Source of the DNA: Prevotella sp. UBA2809
GTDB lineage: Bacteria > Bacteroidota > Bacteroidia > Bacteroidales > Bacteroidaceae
Direction: 5' to 3'
NCBI GenBank assembly: GCA_002351725.1
Contig: DEHD01000018.1
Span: 16,867-80,866, forward strand
DNA: 64,000 nt
The notes beneath the pieces are model-generated. The model was not told the DNA's origin. It saw nothing but the letters and a program-made list of their open reading frames with translations, and did no database searches. A program made the position numbers and the translations under genes. Below are positions 25,754 through 35,700 of the stretch, piece by piece. The number at the start of each line of letters is the position of its first letter. Positions within the stretch are counted from its first letter, which is position 1.

Positions 25754-27105
25754 AGATAATAATTGTAGGTGCAGGTGCCGTTGGTACTCACCTGTCGAAG
25801 CTACTGTCGAGAGAACATCAGGACTGCGTGCTGATCGATGCTGACGATGAACGTCTGGCTAAGATGAGCGAGTATGATGTTATGACATACTGCGCATCGC
25901 CTACTAGTATTAAAGCTCTAAAGGAGGCGGGAGTGCAGAATGCCGACCTGTTTGTGGGTGTTACGCCCGAGGAGAGCATTAATATTAATGCATGCATATT
26001 GGCACATGCTCTGGGAGCCAAGAAGACCGTAGCAAGAATTGACAACTACGAGTATTTGGCACCAGGACTGCAACAGTTCTTCAAGAACCTTGGACTTGAC
26101 TCGTTGATTTACCCAGAGGTTCTGGCCGCAATAGACATAAACAACGGACTGAAACTTAGCTGGGTTCGCCAGCGTTGGGACGTTCACGACGGAGCACTTA
26201 TATTACTGGGTATTAAACTGAGAGAACAGGCCGAGATACTGAACCAACCGCTGAAAGACTTGTGCGGACCTGACGACCCATATCATATTGTAGCAATAAA
26301 ACGCGGTGGCGACACCATTATACCAAGCGGTATGGATGAGCTTAGAGTTAACGACCTAGCTTACTTCATGACTACAAAGGATTATATTCCATACATACGC
26401 AAGATAGTAGGTAAGGAGCACTATACCGACGTGAAGAACGTGATAATGATGGGTGGAGGAAAAACCACAGTTAGAGCTGCCCTGACTGCGCCCGACTATA
26501 TGAACGTGAAGATTATAGAGAAGGACGCCAAGCGCTGTGAGCGACTGAACGAACTGTTGGAGAACAAAGACGTCATGGTTATTCACGGCGACGGACGCGA
26601 CTTGGGATTGCTTGAGGAAGAGGGAATAAGAAACACTCAGGCATTTGTTGCACTGACAGAGAATGCAGAGACAAACATCCTTGCATGTCTGACTGCAAAG
26701 AAGATGGGCGTGCGCAAGACCGTGGCAATGGTGGAGAACCTTGACTATGTAACCATGGCCGAGAGCTTGGACATAGGTACTATTATTAACAAAAAGACTA
26801 TTGCTGCAAGCCATATATATCAGATGCTGCTTGAGGCTGACGTAGACAATCTGAGATCGCTGATGATGGTAGATAGCGAAGTGGCTGAGTTCACAGCTGC
26901 CGAAGGTTCAAAGGTTACAAAGAAACCAGTTAAGGACCTTGGATTGCCATTCGGAATGACCATTGGAGGTCTGGTGCGCAACGGAGTGGGAATGCTTGTT
27001 AACGGAAACTCGCAGATTGAAGCGGGCGACTCAGTAATGGTATTCTGCCACGAACAGAAATTAAACAACATCGAGAAACTCTTCAAGAAGGACGCGATAT
27101 GGTAA
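25750..27105 (+). CDS. trkA: Trk potassium uptake system NAD-binding regulator TrkA
   Basis: The 451-residue protein is a tandem RCK gating subunit: the first Rossmann motif is IIVGAGAVGTHLSKLL (residues 3-18) with acidic LIDADDERL; the second begins with VIMMGGGKTTVRAAL (about 231). Each is followed by a TrkA-C domain. It binds nucleotides and gates the membrane subunit TrkH, whose gene overlaps its end by 7 bp. Coupling to dxs is through an ATGA overlap; no functional link between the two is evident. Confidence 0.95.
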   Translation: MKIIIVGAGAVGTHLSKLLSREHQDCVLIDADDERLAKMSEYDVMTYCASPTSIKALKEAGVQNADLFVGVTPEESININACILAHALGAKKTVARIDNYEYLAPGLQQFFKNLGLDSLIYPEVLAAIDINNGLKLSWVRQRWDVHDGALILLGIKLREQAEILNQPLKDLCGPDDPYHIVAIKRGGDTIIPSGMDELRVNDLAYFMTTKDYIPYIRKIVGKEHYTDVKNVIMMGGGKTTVRAALTAPDYMNVKIIEKDAKRCERLNELLENKDVMVIHGDGRDLGLLEEEGIRNTQAFVALTENAETNILACLTAKKMGVRKTVAMVENLDYVTMAESLDIGTIINKKTIAASHIYQMLLEADVDNLRSLMMVDSEVAEFTAAEGSKVTKKPVKDLGLPFGMTIGGLVRNGVGMLVNGNSQIEAGDSVMVFCHEQKLNNIEKLFKKDAIW

Positions 27106-28556
27106 ACTTCCGTATCATCAGCAAGATTATTGGCTCACTACTCTTTATAGAAGGGCAGTTTATGGGATGGTGCGCACTGATGTCGTTTCTATATCACGAG
27201 GACGACCTGATGGCGTTTCTGATTTCCCTACTGATAACCTTTGGAAGCGGATTCTTCTTCCTGTACTTAGGAAGAAACGCCGACAACACGCTGAGCCGTA
27301 GGGATGCCTATCTGGTGGTGACGGCGGCATGGGTGGTGTTCTCGTTCTTCGGCATGTTCCCCTTCCTGATTCATGGCAGCATCACGAACATTACGGATGC
27401 CTTCTTTGAATCGACATCGGGCTTTACAACAACGGGAGCCTCGATACTGGACGACGTAGAGACGCTGCCGCACGCGATACTCTTCTGGCGATCGCTGACG
27501 CAATGGATTGGCGGACTGGGAATCGTATTCTTTACCATCGCCATTCTGCCATCGCTGGTGGGAGGTAGCGTGAAAATTTTCGCGGCAGAGGCAACAGGAC
27601 CTATCAAGGCGAAGATGCACCCCAGACTGTCGACAACGGCCAAGTGGATATGGAGCATCTACTTTATACTGACCATAGGTTGCGGACTGGCTTACTGGCT
27701 GGCGGGAATGGACCTGTTTGAGGCCACCAACTACTCGATGACAACAACAGCCACAGGCGGATTTGCCATCCACAACGAGAGTACGGCGTACTTCAACTCG
27801 CCTACCATCGACTATATCTCGATTATCTTCCAGTTTCTGTCGGGCATCAACTTCACCTTATTATATCTATGTATCATCAAGATGAAGCTGAAAGCGCTGA
27901 TAACCAACTCGGAATTCAAACTCTATCTGGGCGTAGTGACGGGTGCCACGCTGTGGATTATGTATCTGCTGCTGACACGTATGGACTACGATATGGAGCA
28001 CGCCTTCAGAGCGGCGCTGTTCCAGGTGGTTTCGTTTATGACCACCACGGGTATGTTTAACGAGGATGCGGGCACCTGGCCTCACATCACGTGGGTGATA
28101 CTGGGTGTGGTGATGTACTTAGGTGCGTGTGCAGGCAGTACGAGCGGCGGATTTAAGTGCGTGAGAGGCGTGATGCTGCTGAAGGTGATTCGCAACAACT
28201 TCCGCCAGATTCTGCACCCGAATGCGGTGCTGCCCGTGAAGATTAACGGGGTGAACATACCGCAATCGAAACTGGTGGCGCTGTTTGCATTCTTTACGCT
28301 GACCATCCTGATGACGCTGGTAACGGCTACCATCATGATTGTGGCTGGCATAGACAATACCAATGCCATCACCATCGCACTGAGCTGTGTGAGCAATGTG
28401 GGACCGACGCTGGGCACACAGATTGGACCGGTGATGTCGTGGTCATCCCTACCCGACTTTATCAAGTGGATTCTGTGTCCGCTGATGCTGATGGGACGTC
28501 TGGAGATAATGACGGTACTGGTATTGTTTACACGTAGTTTCTGGACAGAAAATTAA
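27099..28556 (+). CDS. trkH: Trk potassium transporter membrane subunit TrkH
   Basis: A 485-residue polytopic membrane protein with four pseudo-repeated M1-P-M2 units. Selectivity-filter-like segments are visible as ESTSGFTTTGAS (about 108-119), TTTATGGF, SFMTTTGMFNEDAG and NVGPTLG. Together with TrkA it imports potassium driven by the ion gradient. It is the last gene of the dxs-trkA-trkH unit and ends 23 bp from the convergent DUF4435 gene. Confidence 0.95.
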   Translation: MVNFRIISKIIGSLLFIEGQFMGWCALMSFLYHEDDLMAFLISLLITFGSGFFFLYLGRNADNTLSRRDAYLVVTAAWVVFSFFGMFPFLIHGSITNITDAFFESTSGFTTTGASILDDVETLPHAILFWRSLTQWIGGLGIVFFTIAILPSLVGGSVKIFAAEATGPIKAKMHPRLSTTAKWIWSIYFILTIGCGLAYWLAGMDLFEATNYSMTTTATGGFAIHNESTAYFNSPTIDYISIIFQFLSGINFTLLYLCIIKMKLKALITNSEFKLYLGVVTGATLWIMYLLLTRMDYDMEHAFRAALFQVVSFMTTTGMFNEDAGTWPHITWVILGVVMYLGACAGSTSGGFKCVRGVMLLKVIRNNFRQILHPNAVLPVKINGVNIPQSKLVALFAFFTLTILMTLVTATIMIVAGIDNTNAITIALSCVSNVGPTLGTQIGPVMSWSSLPDFIKWILCPLMLMGRLEIMTVLVLFTRSFWTEN

Positions 28557-28579
28557 ACATCTCCGAATTCGTATAAGAT

Positions 28580-29575
28580 TTATGTGCCCAAATAAGTTCG
28601 GATATCGTCTTGGATGCGGCGGAATTGCTCTGAAGAGATGTAACCAGTATTCTTTTTGAGCATAACCTTTATATCCTGCAGCGAGTTTTCGTAACAGGAC
28701 ATTTCGTTTCGCTTCTGTGTCTTATGTGCAGTGGCATAGAAAATCTCGTTCTGGCGTTCCTGTCGCAACAAATTGCACACCTTAGTAAGTATGGGCGATA
28801 CAACGGTATCGAACAGATGATGGCCTTGCATATATAAATAGGTAGTCTGTGGAGTAACACCAAGTGCACGGATATCATCCTTAGTGGCAAGGTATTCGTC
28901 CTTTGCGTCTGGGAACTGGCGCTGCAATTCATTAATCTTAGTATGCACCTTACGCTTTACATTAGAAATAGAGGCGCTAGGATTCATCACATTGAATCCA
29001 CCAGGATCAGCAATGCGATTGAAATCGCTAATGGAGAACTTTGGGTAGTTACCATTGCGATACACCATGACAGACCACACAAAGAGCGGAAATAAAGCCT
29101 CGCTAAACTGCGCAAAATATTCACGGAAATCAAAGATTCTATGATCATTGAGGGTAACAGACACACAGACATTATGCAGCGAAGGGGCATAGCATTGGAA
29201 GTTCTCGATAGCATACACATAGGTATGGAACACATAAGAACTATTTAACACACTTCGAGACTGATGTGTTCGGCCCTGAATAAGATAGTCGTAATCAGCA
29301 TCTACACAAGCTATCATGTCCTTACCTAGAGGTTCACCCTCGAGGAAATTCATAAGCACCGACTTCTTTCCACGAGTGAGGTTAACTTTTGATGGAAGCA
29401 TCACCTCAAAGTAACGCTTATCGTTCTCGAATTCGCTGAGCACAGTGCGCCAAAAGTAAATATCATCATAGCTTTCGACATAGGCCACAATCCTATGTCG
29501 CGCCTTCTTTGAGGTAAGCGCATTGGCAGCCTCAAAATAACGGCTATTGATATTATCCTTTAGACGATTGGCCAT
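28580..29575 (-). CDS. DUF4435 (Toprim-like) protein, AriB-like
   Basis: The 331-residue protein has the DUF4435 outline: RHRIVAYVESYDDIYFWR with acidic E34, LTRGKKSVLMNFL, and IACVDADYDYLIQG with a DxD (D92, D94), which together fit a Toprim metal site. DUF4435 proteins are the nuclease effector (AriB) of the PARIS anti-phage system, held inactive by an ATPase partner until triggered. Here the partner is 12 bp upstream. The pair follows glyQS and a FKBP gene in the same direction, so it may be constitutively transcribed. Other DUF4435 proteins have no known role, so defence is inferred. Confidence 0.75.
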   Translation of the reverse strand: MANRLKDNINSRYFEAANALTSKKARHRIVAYVESYDDIYFWRTVLSEFENDKRYFEVMLPSKVNLTRGKKSVLMNFLEGEPLGKDMIACVDADYDYLIQGRTHQSRSVLNSSYVFHTYVYAIENFQCYAPSLHNVCVSVTLNDHRIFDFREYFAQFSEALFPLFVWSVMVYRNGNYPKFSISDFNRIADPGGFNVMNPSASISNVKRKVHTKINELQRQFPDAKDEYLATKDDIRALGVTPQTTYLYMQGHHLFDTVVSPILTKVCNLLRQERQNEIFYATAHKTQKRNEMSCYENSLQDIKVMLKKNTGYISSEQFRRIQDDIRTYLGT

Positions 29576-29587
29576 AAACCGCAGGCC

Positions 29588-30430
29588 TTAAACAGTAATA
29601 TCTGATACCTCTGTTACGGAATCTACCCAACCATTCATAACGATGGCAGGAGAATGTGTGGTGAGAATAATCTGTACGTTGGGGTTGAGCTCAAGACAGA
29701 GGTCAACAAGACGTTTCTGCCACTCAAGATGTAATGACACCTCAGGTTCGTCCATAAACAGGACATAAGGCATATTATCCTCCACCAGAACAGTAAGCAG
29801 GATTATCAGAATCTGCTTTTCTCCACTCGACAACTGATAGGGCAACAAAACCTCACCTATCTGTGTAAAACGGAGCTCGTTCTCAGTGCGGATCATCTTC
29901 TTACCCGTATCGCGGAACAGTTCATCAACGATATCCTGGAAACGGGTTTTCTTCTGAGACAGCTGCTGAGCGGCATCAGCATCGCCACTCTGAAGCTTAT
30001 CGATAATACGATTGCCTATGTTTACCTGGTAATCAAGATACTTACGCTGCAGATTATATAATTGGATATCGAGTAGCGAACCACCCCCTACTCCAGCTAA
30101 GGCAGAAAGGGCCTGACGAAGGAATCCTTCGCCTTCGGCAAGTGCCTGCTGCAGATTTGAGTCTAGCGAGCGGATCATATCATAGCGAATCCACTTGGCA
30201 TCCTCTGGTTCTACATCCAAGCGTACACCCTTAAGCATATGCGAAGGGAACTCGCCACCAGCAATAAGCCCCTTAACAACTTTGTTAAGGATGGTACTCT
30301 TACCTTCGCCATTCATTCCGCTTAGGATATTAACATGGCGATTCAATTCCCACACGATATGTTTCTTTCCGCTCCAAAGCGAATCGATCTCTATCTTCTT
30401 AATGTAATCAGCGTACTTAGGCATAGGCAA
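29588..30430 (-). CDS. AAA (ABC/OLD-like) ATPase, AriA-like partner of DUF4435
   Basis: A compact 280-residue ATPase: Walker A SGMNGEGKST (37-46), ABC-type signature LSSGEKQ (200-206), Walker B VLFMDEPEVSLH (223-234) and switch histidine TTHSP (H259). This is the AAA_15/AAA_21 class seen in OLD, Gabija and PARIS. The region between Walker A and the signature is short and helical, with no long coiled coil. It is smaller than I would expect for AriA of characterised PARIS systems. It starts 27 bp after the FKBP lipoprotein stop and ends 12 bp before DUF4435. Confidence 0.78.
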   Translation of the reverse strand: MPMPKYADYIKKIEIDSLWSGKKHIVWELNRHVNILSGMNGEGKSTILNKVVKGLIAGGEFPSHMLKGVRLDVEPEDAKWIRYDMIRSLDSNLQQALAEGEGFLRQALSALAGVGGGSLLDIQLYNLQRKYLDYQVNIGNRIIDKLQSGDADAAQQLSQKKTRFQDIVDELFRDTGKKMIRTENELRFTQIGEVLLPYQLSSGEKQILIILLTVLVEDNMPYVLFMDEPEVSLHLEWQKRLVDLCLELNPNVQIILTTHSPAIVMNGWVDSVTEVSDITV

Positions 30431-30457
30431 GGTTTTTAGAAAGTTCGTATTTTATTG

Positions 30458-31063
30458 TTATCTGCTCTTAAACACAGGACGTTTCTCGCCTGGATGCCAG
30501 ATGTCATAGACAGCAATATCGAATATCAAATCGCTATATCCGGGAATATCGCTATAGTCTGATGTACCGTATCCAAGCTTGTAAGAGAAGTGTACACGCC
30601 AGCGATCGCCCACACGCATATGCTGGAGGGCTGTAGAAAAGCCATCGCGCAAGCCGGTTTCGCCAGGACAGAACTTAGTGGTACCTGCAGTTGACCAATC
30701 GAAGTCGCCAAGGAATGTTTGGTCGAACACATAACCATCAGTATATGATGCACTTGGGATGAGACGGCCTCTATAAGCAACACGTACAGTATCGGTAAAC
30801 AAGGCAGGCTCTCCACTACCCGACTCAAGCACCTCAACATATACGTAATCTGTACTGGCTGCACTTGAAATAGTGGCGTTCTTGCTGTAGGTAAGATACT
30901 TGGTCATGGAACTAGTTGCGAGCTTTTCAATATAAGCATCGTTCTTTTCCTGCCACTTGTCAAACTCATCTTCAGTATCGCTATCCTCGCTGCACGATGA
31001 TACTATTCCCATAAAAGGGAACAGTACCACAGCGAGCAATATGTATTTGAGATTCTTCATCAT
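30458..31063 (-). CDS. FKBP-type peptidyl-prolyl isomerase, lipoprotein
   Basis: The 201-residue precursor has a lipobox ending in VSSC (C24), so it should be lipidated and face the periplasm or surface. The FKBP fold is seen in VRVAYRGRLI, FDQTFLG, RDGFSTALQHMRVGDRWRV and YSDLIFDIAVYDI. The usual FKBP active-site spacing is stretched by a short insertion around FDWSTAGTTKFCPGE, so isomerase activity is uncertain and a chaperone or substrate-binding role is possible. It follows glyQS by 2 bp. Confidence 0.85.
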   Translation of the reverse strand: MMKNLKYILLAVVLFPFMGIVSSCSEDSDTEDEFDKWQEKNDAYIEKLATSSMTKYLTYSKNATISSAASTDYVYVEVLESGSGEPALFTDTVRVAYRGRLIPSASYTDGYVFDQTFLGDFDWSTAGTTKFCPGETGLRDGFSTALQHMRVGDRWRVHFSYKLGYGTSDYSDIPGYSDLIFDIAVYDIWHPGEKRPVFKSR

Positions 31064-31065
31064 TA

Positions 31066-32607
31066 TTACTGAAGTTTCTTAAGCAGACTTGCAATGCTAA
31101 CCTTATCCTCGATGATTGAGTTGAGGTCGCTGATGTTTACACGCTCCTGCTCCATGGTATCGCGGAAACGCAGAGTTACCTTACCATCGGTGAGAGAATC
31201 GTGATCGACAGTTACACAGTAAGGAGTACCAATGGCATCCTGACGACGATAGCGCTTTCCGATAGAATCCTTCTCGTCGTACTGGCAAGCGAAGTGATAC
31301 TTCAGCTGGTCGATAATCTCACGAGCCTTCTCAGGCAGACCATCTTTCTTTACCAGAGGCATTACAGCACACTTAACAGGTGCGAGGGCTGCTGGCAGAC
31401 GAAGTACGGTACGGGTCTCGCCATTCTCGAGCTTCTCCTCGTCGAAGGCATGACACATGATAGAGAGGAACATACGGTCAACACCAATAGATGTCTCGAT
31501 AACATATGGAGTGTAGCTCTCGTTGGTCTGAGGATCGAAGTACTTGATGCTCTTACCAGAGAACTTCTCGTGCTGGCTCAGGTCGAAGTTGGTACGAGAG
31601 TGGATACCCTCAACCTCCTTGAAGCCGAATGGCATCTTGAACTCGATATCGGTAGCTGCGTTAGCATAGTGTGCCAACTTGTCGTGATCGTGGAAACGAT
31701 AGTTCTCAGCACCGAAGCCCAGAGCCAGATGCCACTTCATACGGGTCTCCTTCCACTTGGGGAACCATTCGAGCTCAGTGCCTGGAGCTACGAAGAACTG
31801 CATCTCCATCTGCTCGAACTCGCGCATACGGAAGATGAACTGACGGGCAACGATCTCGTTACGGAAAGCCTTACCAATCTGGGCGATACCGAAAGGAATC
31901 TTCATACGACCGGTCTTCTGTACGTTCAGGTAGTTCACGAAGATACCCTGAGCAGTCTCAGGACGCAGGTAAACCTTCATCGAAGCATCGGCGCTGGCAC
32001 CCATCTCGGTAGCGAACATAAGGTTGAACTGACGAACATCGGTCCAGTTCTTAGTACCGCTGATGGGGTCGACAATCTCCTCGTCGAGGATAATCTGCTT
32101 GAGAGCCTCGAGGTCGGGACCCTGCATAGCAGCTGCATAACGGGCATGCAGATTGTCGCGCTTCTCCTTAGTCTCCTTCACGCGCTCGCTGGTCTCCATG
32201 TACTTAGCCTCGTCGAAGCTCTCGCCAAAACGCTTGCGAGCCTTCTCTACTTCCTTCTGAATCTTCTCGTCGTACTTGGCAATCTGATCCTCGATCAGTA
32301 CGTCGGCACGATAGCGCTTCTTAGAGTCGCGGTTGTCGATAAGGGGATCGTTGAAGGCATCAACGTGACCAGAAGCCTTCCATATAGTTGGGTGCATAAA
32401 GATGGCGCTATCGATACCTACGATATTCTCGTGAAGCATAGTCATAGCCTTCCACCAATACTGCTTAATGTTATTCTTCAACTCAACACCATTCTGTCCG
32501 TAATCGTAAACGGCTCCTAAACCATCGTAAATCTCACTTGATGGGAATACAAAGCCATACTCCTTGCAGTGGCTTACGATTTTCTTAAATACATCTTCCT
32601 GTGCCAT
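31066..32607 (-). CDS. glyS: glycyl-tRNA synthetase (homodimeric class II)
   Basis: The 513-residue enzyme opens with FKKIVSHCKEYGFVFPSSEIYDGLGAVYDYG, conserved in the single-chain alpha2-type GlyRS. Class II motif 2 is around FRNEIVARQFIFRMREFEQ and motif 3 near the SIGVDRMFLSIM segment; the anticodon-binding domain forms the C-terminal third. It charges tRNA-Gly in the cytosol. A -7 element lies 30 nt upstream. It heads a unit with a FKBP lipoprotein and the ATPase/DUF4435 pair. Confidence 0.96.
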   Translation of the reverse strand: MAQEDVFKKIVSHCKEYGFVFPSSEIYDGLGAVYDYGQNGVELKNNIKQYWWKAMTMLHENIVGIDSAIFMHPTIWKASGHVDAFNDPLIDNRDSKKRYRADVLIEDQIAKYDEKIQKEVEKARKRFGESFDEAKYMETSERVKETKEKRDNLHARYAAAMQGPDLEALKQIILDEEIVDPISGTKNWTDVRQFNLMFATEMGASADASMKVYLRPETAQGIFVNYLNVQKTGRMKIPFGIAQIGKAFRNEIVARQFIFRMREFEQMEMQFFVAPGTELEWFPKWKETRMKWHLALGFGAENYRFHDHDKLAHYANAATDIEFKMPFGFKEVEGIHSRTNFDLSQHEKFSGKSIKYFDPQTNESYTPYVIETSIGVDRMFLSIMCHAFDEEKLENGETRTVLRLPAALAPVKCAVMPLVKKDGLPEKAREIIDQLKYHFACQYDEKDSIGKRYRRQDAIGTPYCVTVDHDSLTDGKVTLRFRDTMEQERVNISDLNSIIEDKVSIASLLKKLQ

Positions 32608-32636
32608 AATAAACGTTTATTTTACAATTTTGGTTG

Positions 32637-32644
32637 CAAAGGTA
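32637..32644 (-). promoter_or_regulatory. -7 element of the glyS operon
   Basis: TACCTTTG on the minus strand, about 30 nt before the ATG. Upstream (32650-32685) lies A/T-rich DNA with repeated ATTGATA/TTGAGAATT words, and no clear -33. Confidence 0.65.
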
Positions 32645-32701
32645 CACAAATTAATTGATAATTGATAATTGAAAGTTGAGAATTAACAAAAAATCATAGA
32701 A

Positions 32702-32725
32702 AATCCCCGCCTTGAGGCGAGGATT
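32702..32725 (-). terminator. intrinsic terminator of the first TonB-dependent receptor gene
   Basis: Minus-strand stem AATCCTCGCC / GGCGGGGATT (one mismatch) around a short loop starts 8 nt after the stop codon and is followed by TTTCTATGATTTTTTG. Confidence 0.7.
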
Positions 32726-32733
32726 AACTTGAT

Positions 32734-35700
32734 TTAGTTGAACAGATAGCGTATTGTGAACATAATCTGATAAGTAGACTGCAGTCCGAGGAAGTCGGAG
32801 AAAGTTGACAGATGACGTTCGCCATTCACTGTGTTATAGGTGTACTTGCCCTTGTTATACGACAGGAGCGAGGTCTCTGTTACCTGCTTGTATAATCCCC
32901 ACTTCTTGTTAAGGAAATTAGGTAGATTCAGAATGTCTACGCCGAACTGCAGTGTGTGCTTGGTCTTACCAAAATTCATAGTCATATCTTGTTCAAACTT
33001 AAAGTCTAATTGATGATGCCAAGGCATCTTTGCGCCACCACGCTCAGCATACTTACCTGTACGAGTCTTAAGATAATCATCCTGCTGGATATAAGCCCAG
33101 AAGTCATCACGCTGCATATCGGCGGTATATACCTGATGGTTTGAACCATAAGTACTCTCAGCAAAATCCCAGCTGTCAAGTTCATTTCTTGATGCTGGCA
33201 CATATATCAGGTTGGCTGGCGCCAAGGCATCGCTGTTGACATTCGACGAGAAGATATAGCTGAAACGGCTGAAAGCATACTCGGTTAGGAAACCATACTG
33301 ATAGCCATCGTAAACAAGCGAGAAGTGGGAACTGGCGTTCTTCGACTCCTTAAGCGTATAGCTGGCAGATATCAACAGGCGGTTAGGAGCAACGTAAGTG
33401 GCATAACCCAACTCGTTATCGTTGACGGCATTCACTGAGTTACGATAGTTGTTGTAGGCAGAGGCTACCTGGTTTCCGATACCATCGGTATAGGTCTTGG
33501 CCTTTGACAGCGTGTAGCTGGCTGAGAGGTCGAGCCCAAAGTCGAACTTCTTGCGCAGCTGGGCGCTCAACGACATGTAGTAGGCCTTGCCACCAGCATT
33601 CTCGAGCACATAGGCCGAGGAATTGGCATCGTAGTACGACATCTTGTGGCGAATGTCTCCATGCCCAAGATCGATGGTAGAATGGCCATCCCAATAGATG
33701 TCGCGATTAGAAACCACTACAGGATTAAGATCCTTGTTCATGATACCCTCGATGGTAAAGTCGATATCACCAGGCAGTTTCGCATCGAGAGCAAGCGAAG
33801 CCTTCCAGGTCTTTGGCATACGCAGATCGTCGCTCAGGATAGTAGCGCTGCTAGGGATAGTGGTCGAACTCTTTGCACCAATCTGCTGGAGCATATCAGC
33901 CTGACTAGTGGTAAAGGTAGGAATAGTACCCTTGGTTTGCGATGCGATATAAGATGTCTGTCCCATACCAGAGTTGCCCACTGCTGATATCAACCATACA
34001 AATGGCAGACGACCAACGAAGAGACCTGTACCTCCACGAAGGATAAGATTCTGATTGCCAGTAATGTCCCAGTTGAATCCCAGACGAGGCGAGAATGATA
34101 TGCTGGCATCGGGCACATTATCCGTGCGGAAGTGCTGCCAGCCAAAGTCTATGTTGTAGTAATCCTCGTTGAAATTATCCTTAAGACTAGGATACGAAGG
34201 CAACTCGAAGCGCACACCAAGCGACATGCGGAAACGATCGCTCAGACTCATATTATCCTGGAAATAGAGCGACCACTGGTTAGTGCTCATCTTTGCCACA
34301 AACCGAGAGTGTTCAGCGTTATTGCCATATGTAATACCAAACAAACGTGTATTCTCCTTGGTGAATACGCTAGCCCAATCGCCCGCAGCCACTTGTTCTG
34401 GTGTAGCCTGGAATGCATAATATCCTGCACCAGCTTGAGCATAACCATTGGCCGCCCAGTCGTTTTCAAATTGGATTCCACCAAACAGGTTGTGCTTACC
34501 TAACTGTATATTAATCTCATCGGTAATCACCGTAGTCTTTGTTTTTGCCTCGTTGCCGTATGTAAACATATCGCCTGTCAACGCCCAGTAAGGATAATGG
34601 CCCTGCTCATCGCTCATAACGATTTCTACCACAGGCACATCAACACCATATTCGTTGCTACGAGGCTGGTCCTGATATGAATAGGTACCACGAAGGGTAT
34701 TATGCAACTTTCCAAACTTACTATTTAACTCAGCAGCAACCGAGGTAAAACGGAATTCTGTCATATAACGGCTCGAGAGTGCCGACATACCATAATCAGT
34801 ATTACCACCATACGAGTTCTGGTTTCCACCATATATAATTGATGTACGGTTGCTACCTATGCTACGCGAAGCCGAAGCGGGATTAGCTTCCTTACGATTA
34901 GACTTAGTGAAACGGACATTAAACTTATGATCATCGTTTATGTTCCAATCCAAACGAGCCAGGATGCGATATGCAGGCGTTTTAAGATTATAATTCTGCC
35001 AAGGACCGGTGGTTATGCCGTAATTAGTCTGCAGATAGTTAGACAGACTCTCTAATTCAGAAAGCCTTGGTCGACGGTTAGTTGCGGTGTATGGCGTAGA
35101 ACCATTACCTGCCTGCACGGCAGGGCCTGCAGTTACATTATCCTCATACTCACCATTCACAAAGAAAAAGAGTTTATCCTTCAAAATAGGACCTCCAAAG
35201 CTCAAACCAAAGGTACTATTATGACCTTTTGGCAATAACAGCTCGGTAGAGTGGATTTTCTTACCCTTCAGGTCAGAACTTGTCAGGAAAGTATATACCA
35301 TACCCTTGAAGGTGTTAGTACCACTCTTGGTTACAGCATTAATGCCACCACCCGTAAAACCACTCTGGCGCACATCGTATGGCGTTACAGAGACTGTCAT
35401 CTGATCGAGAGCCTCGAGTGAGATTGGTGTACCGCCACCAGGCAGCGGACTTGGTTCCATACCAAACGAGTCGTTGAACGAGGCACCATCGATAGTAACA
35501 AACGACTGGCGATAGTTACCTCCACCAATAGCCATACCGCTGGCAGAGCTCGACTGTGGAGTCATCTTCATCAAGTCGGTCATCGAGCGTCCGATGGTAG
35601 GTACAGCAGCCATCTGATTGGCATTAAGATTGGTTACAGCACCACTGCGGTCGCTACGCATCGTATTGTTAGCCTTAGCAGTAACCACAATCTCCTGAAT

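Noticed and set aside
31201..32520. 439-codon open frame on the plus strand opposite glyS
   Set aside because: It is antisense to a clear glycyl-tRNA synthetase; its composition reflects the complementary codons and no family features are visible.
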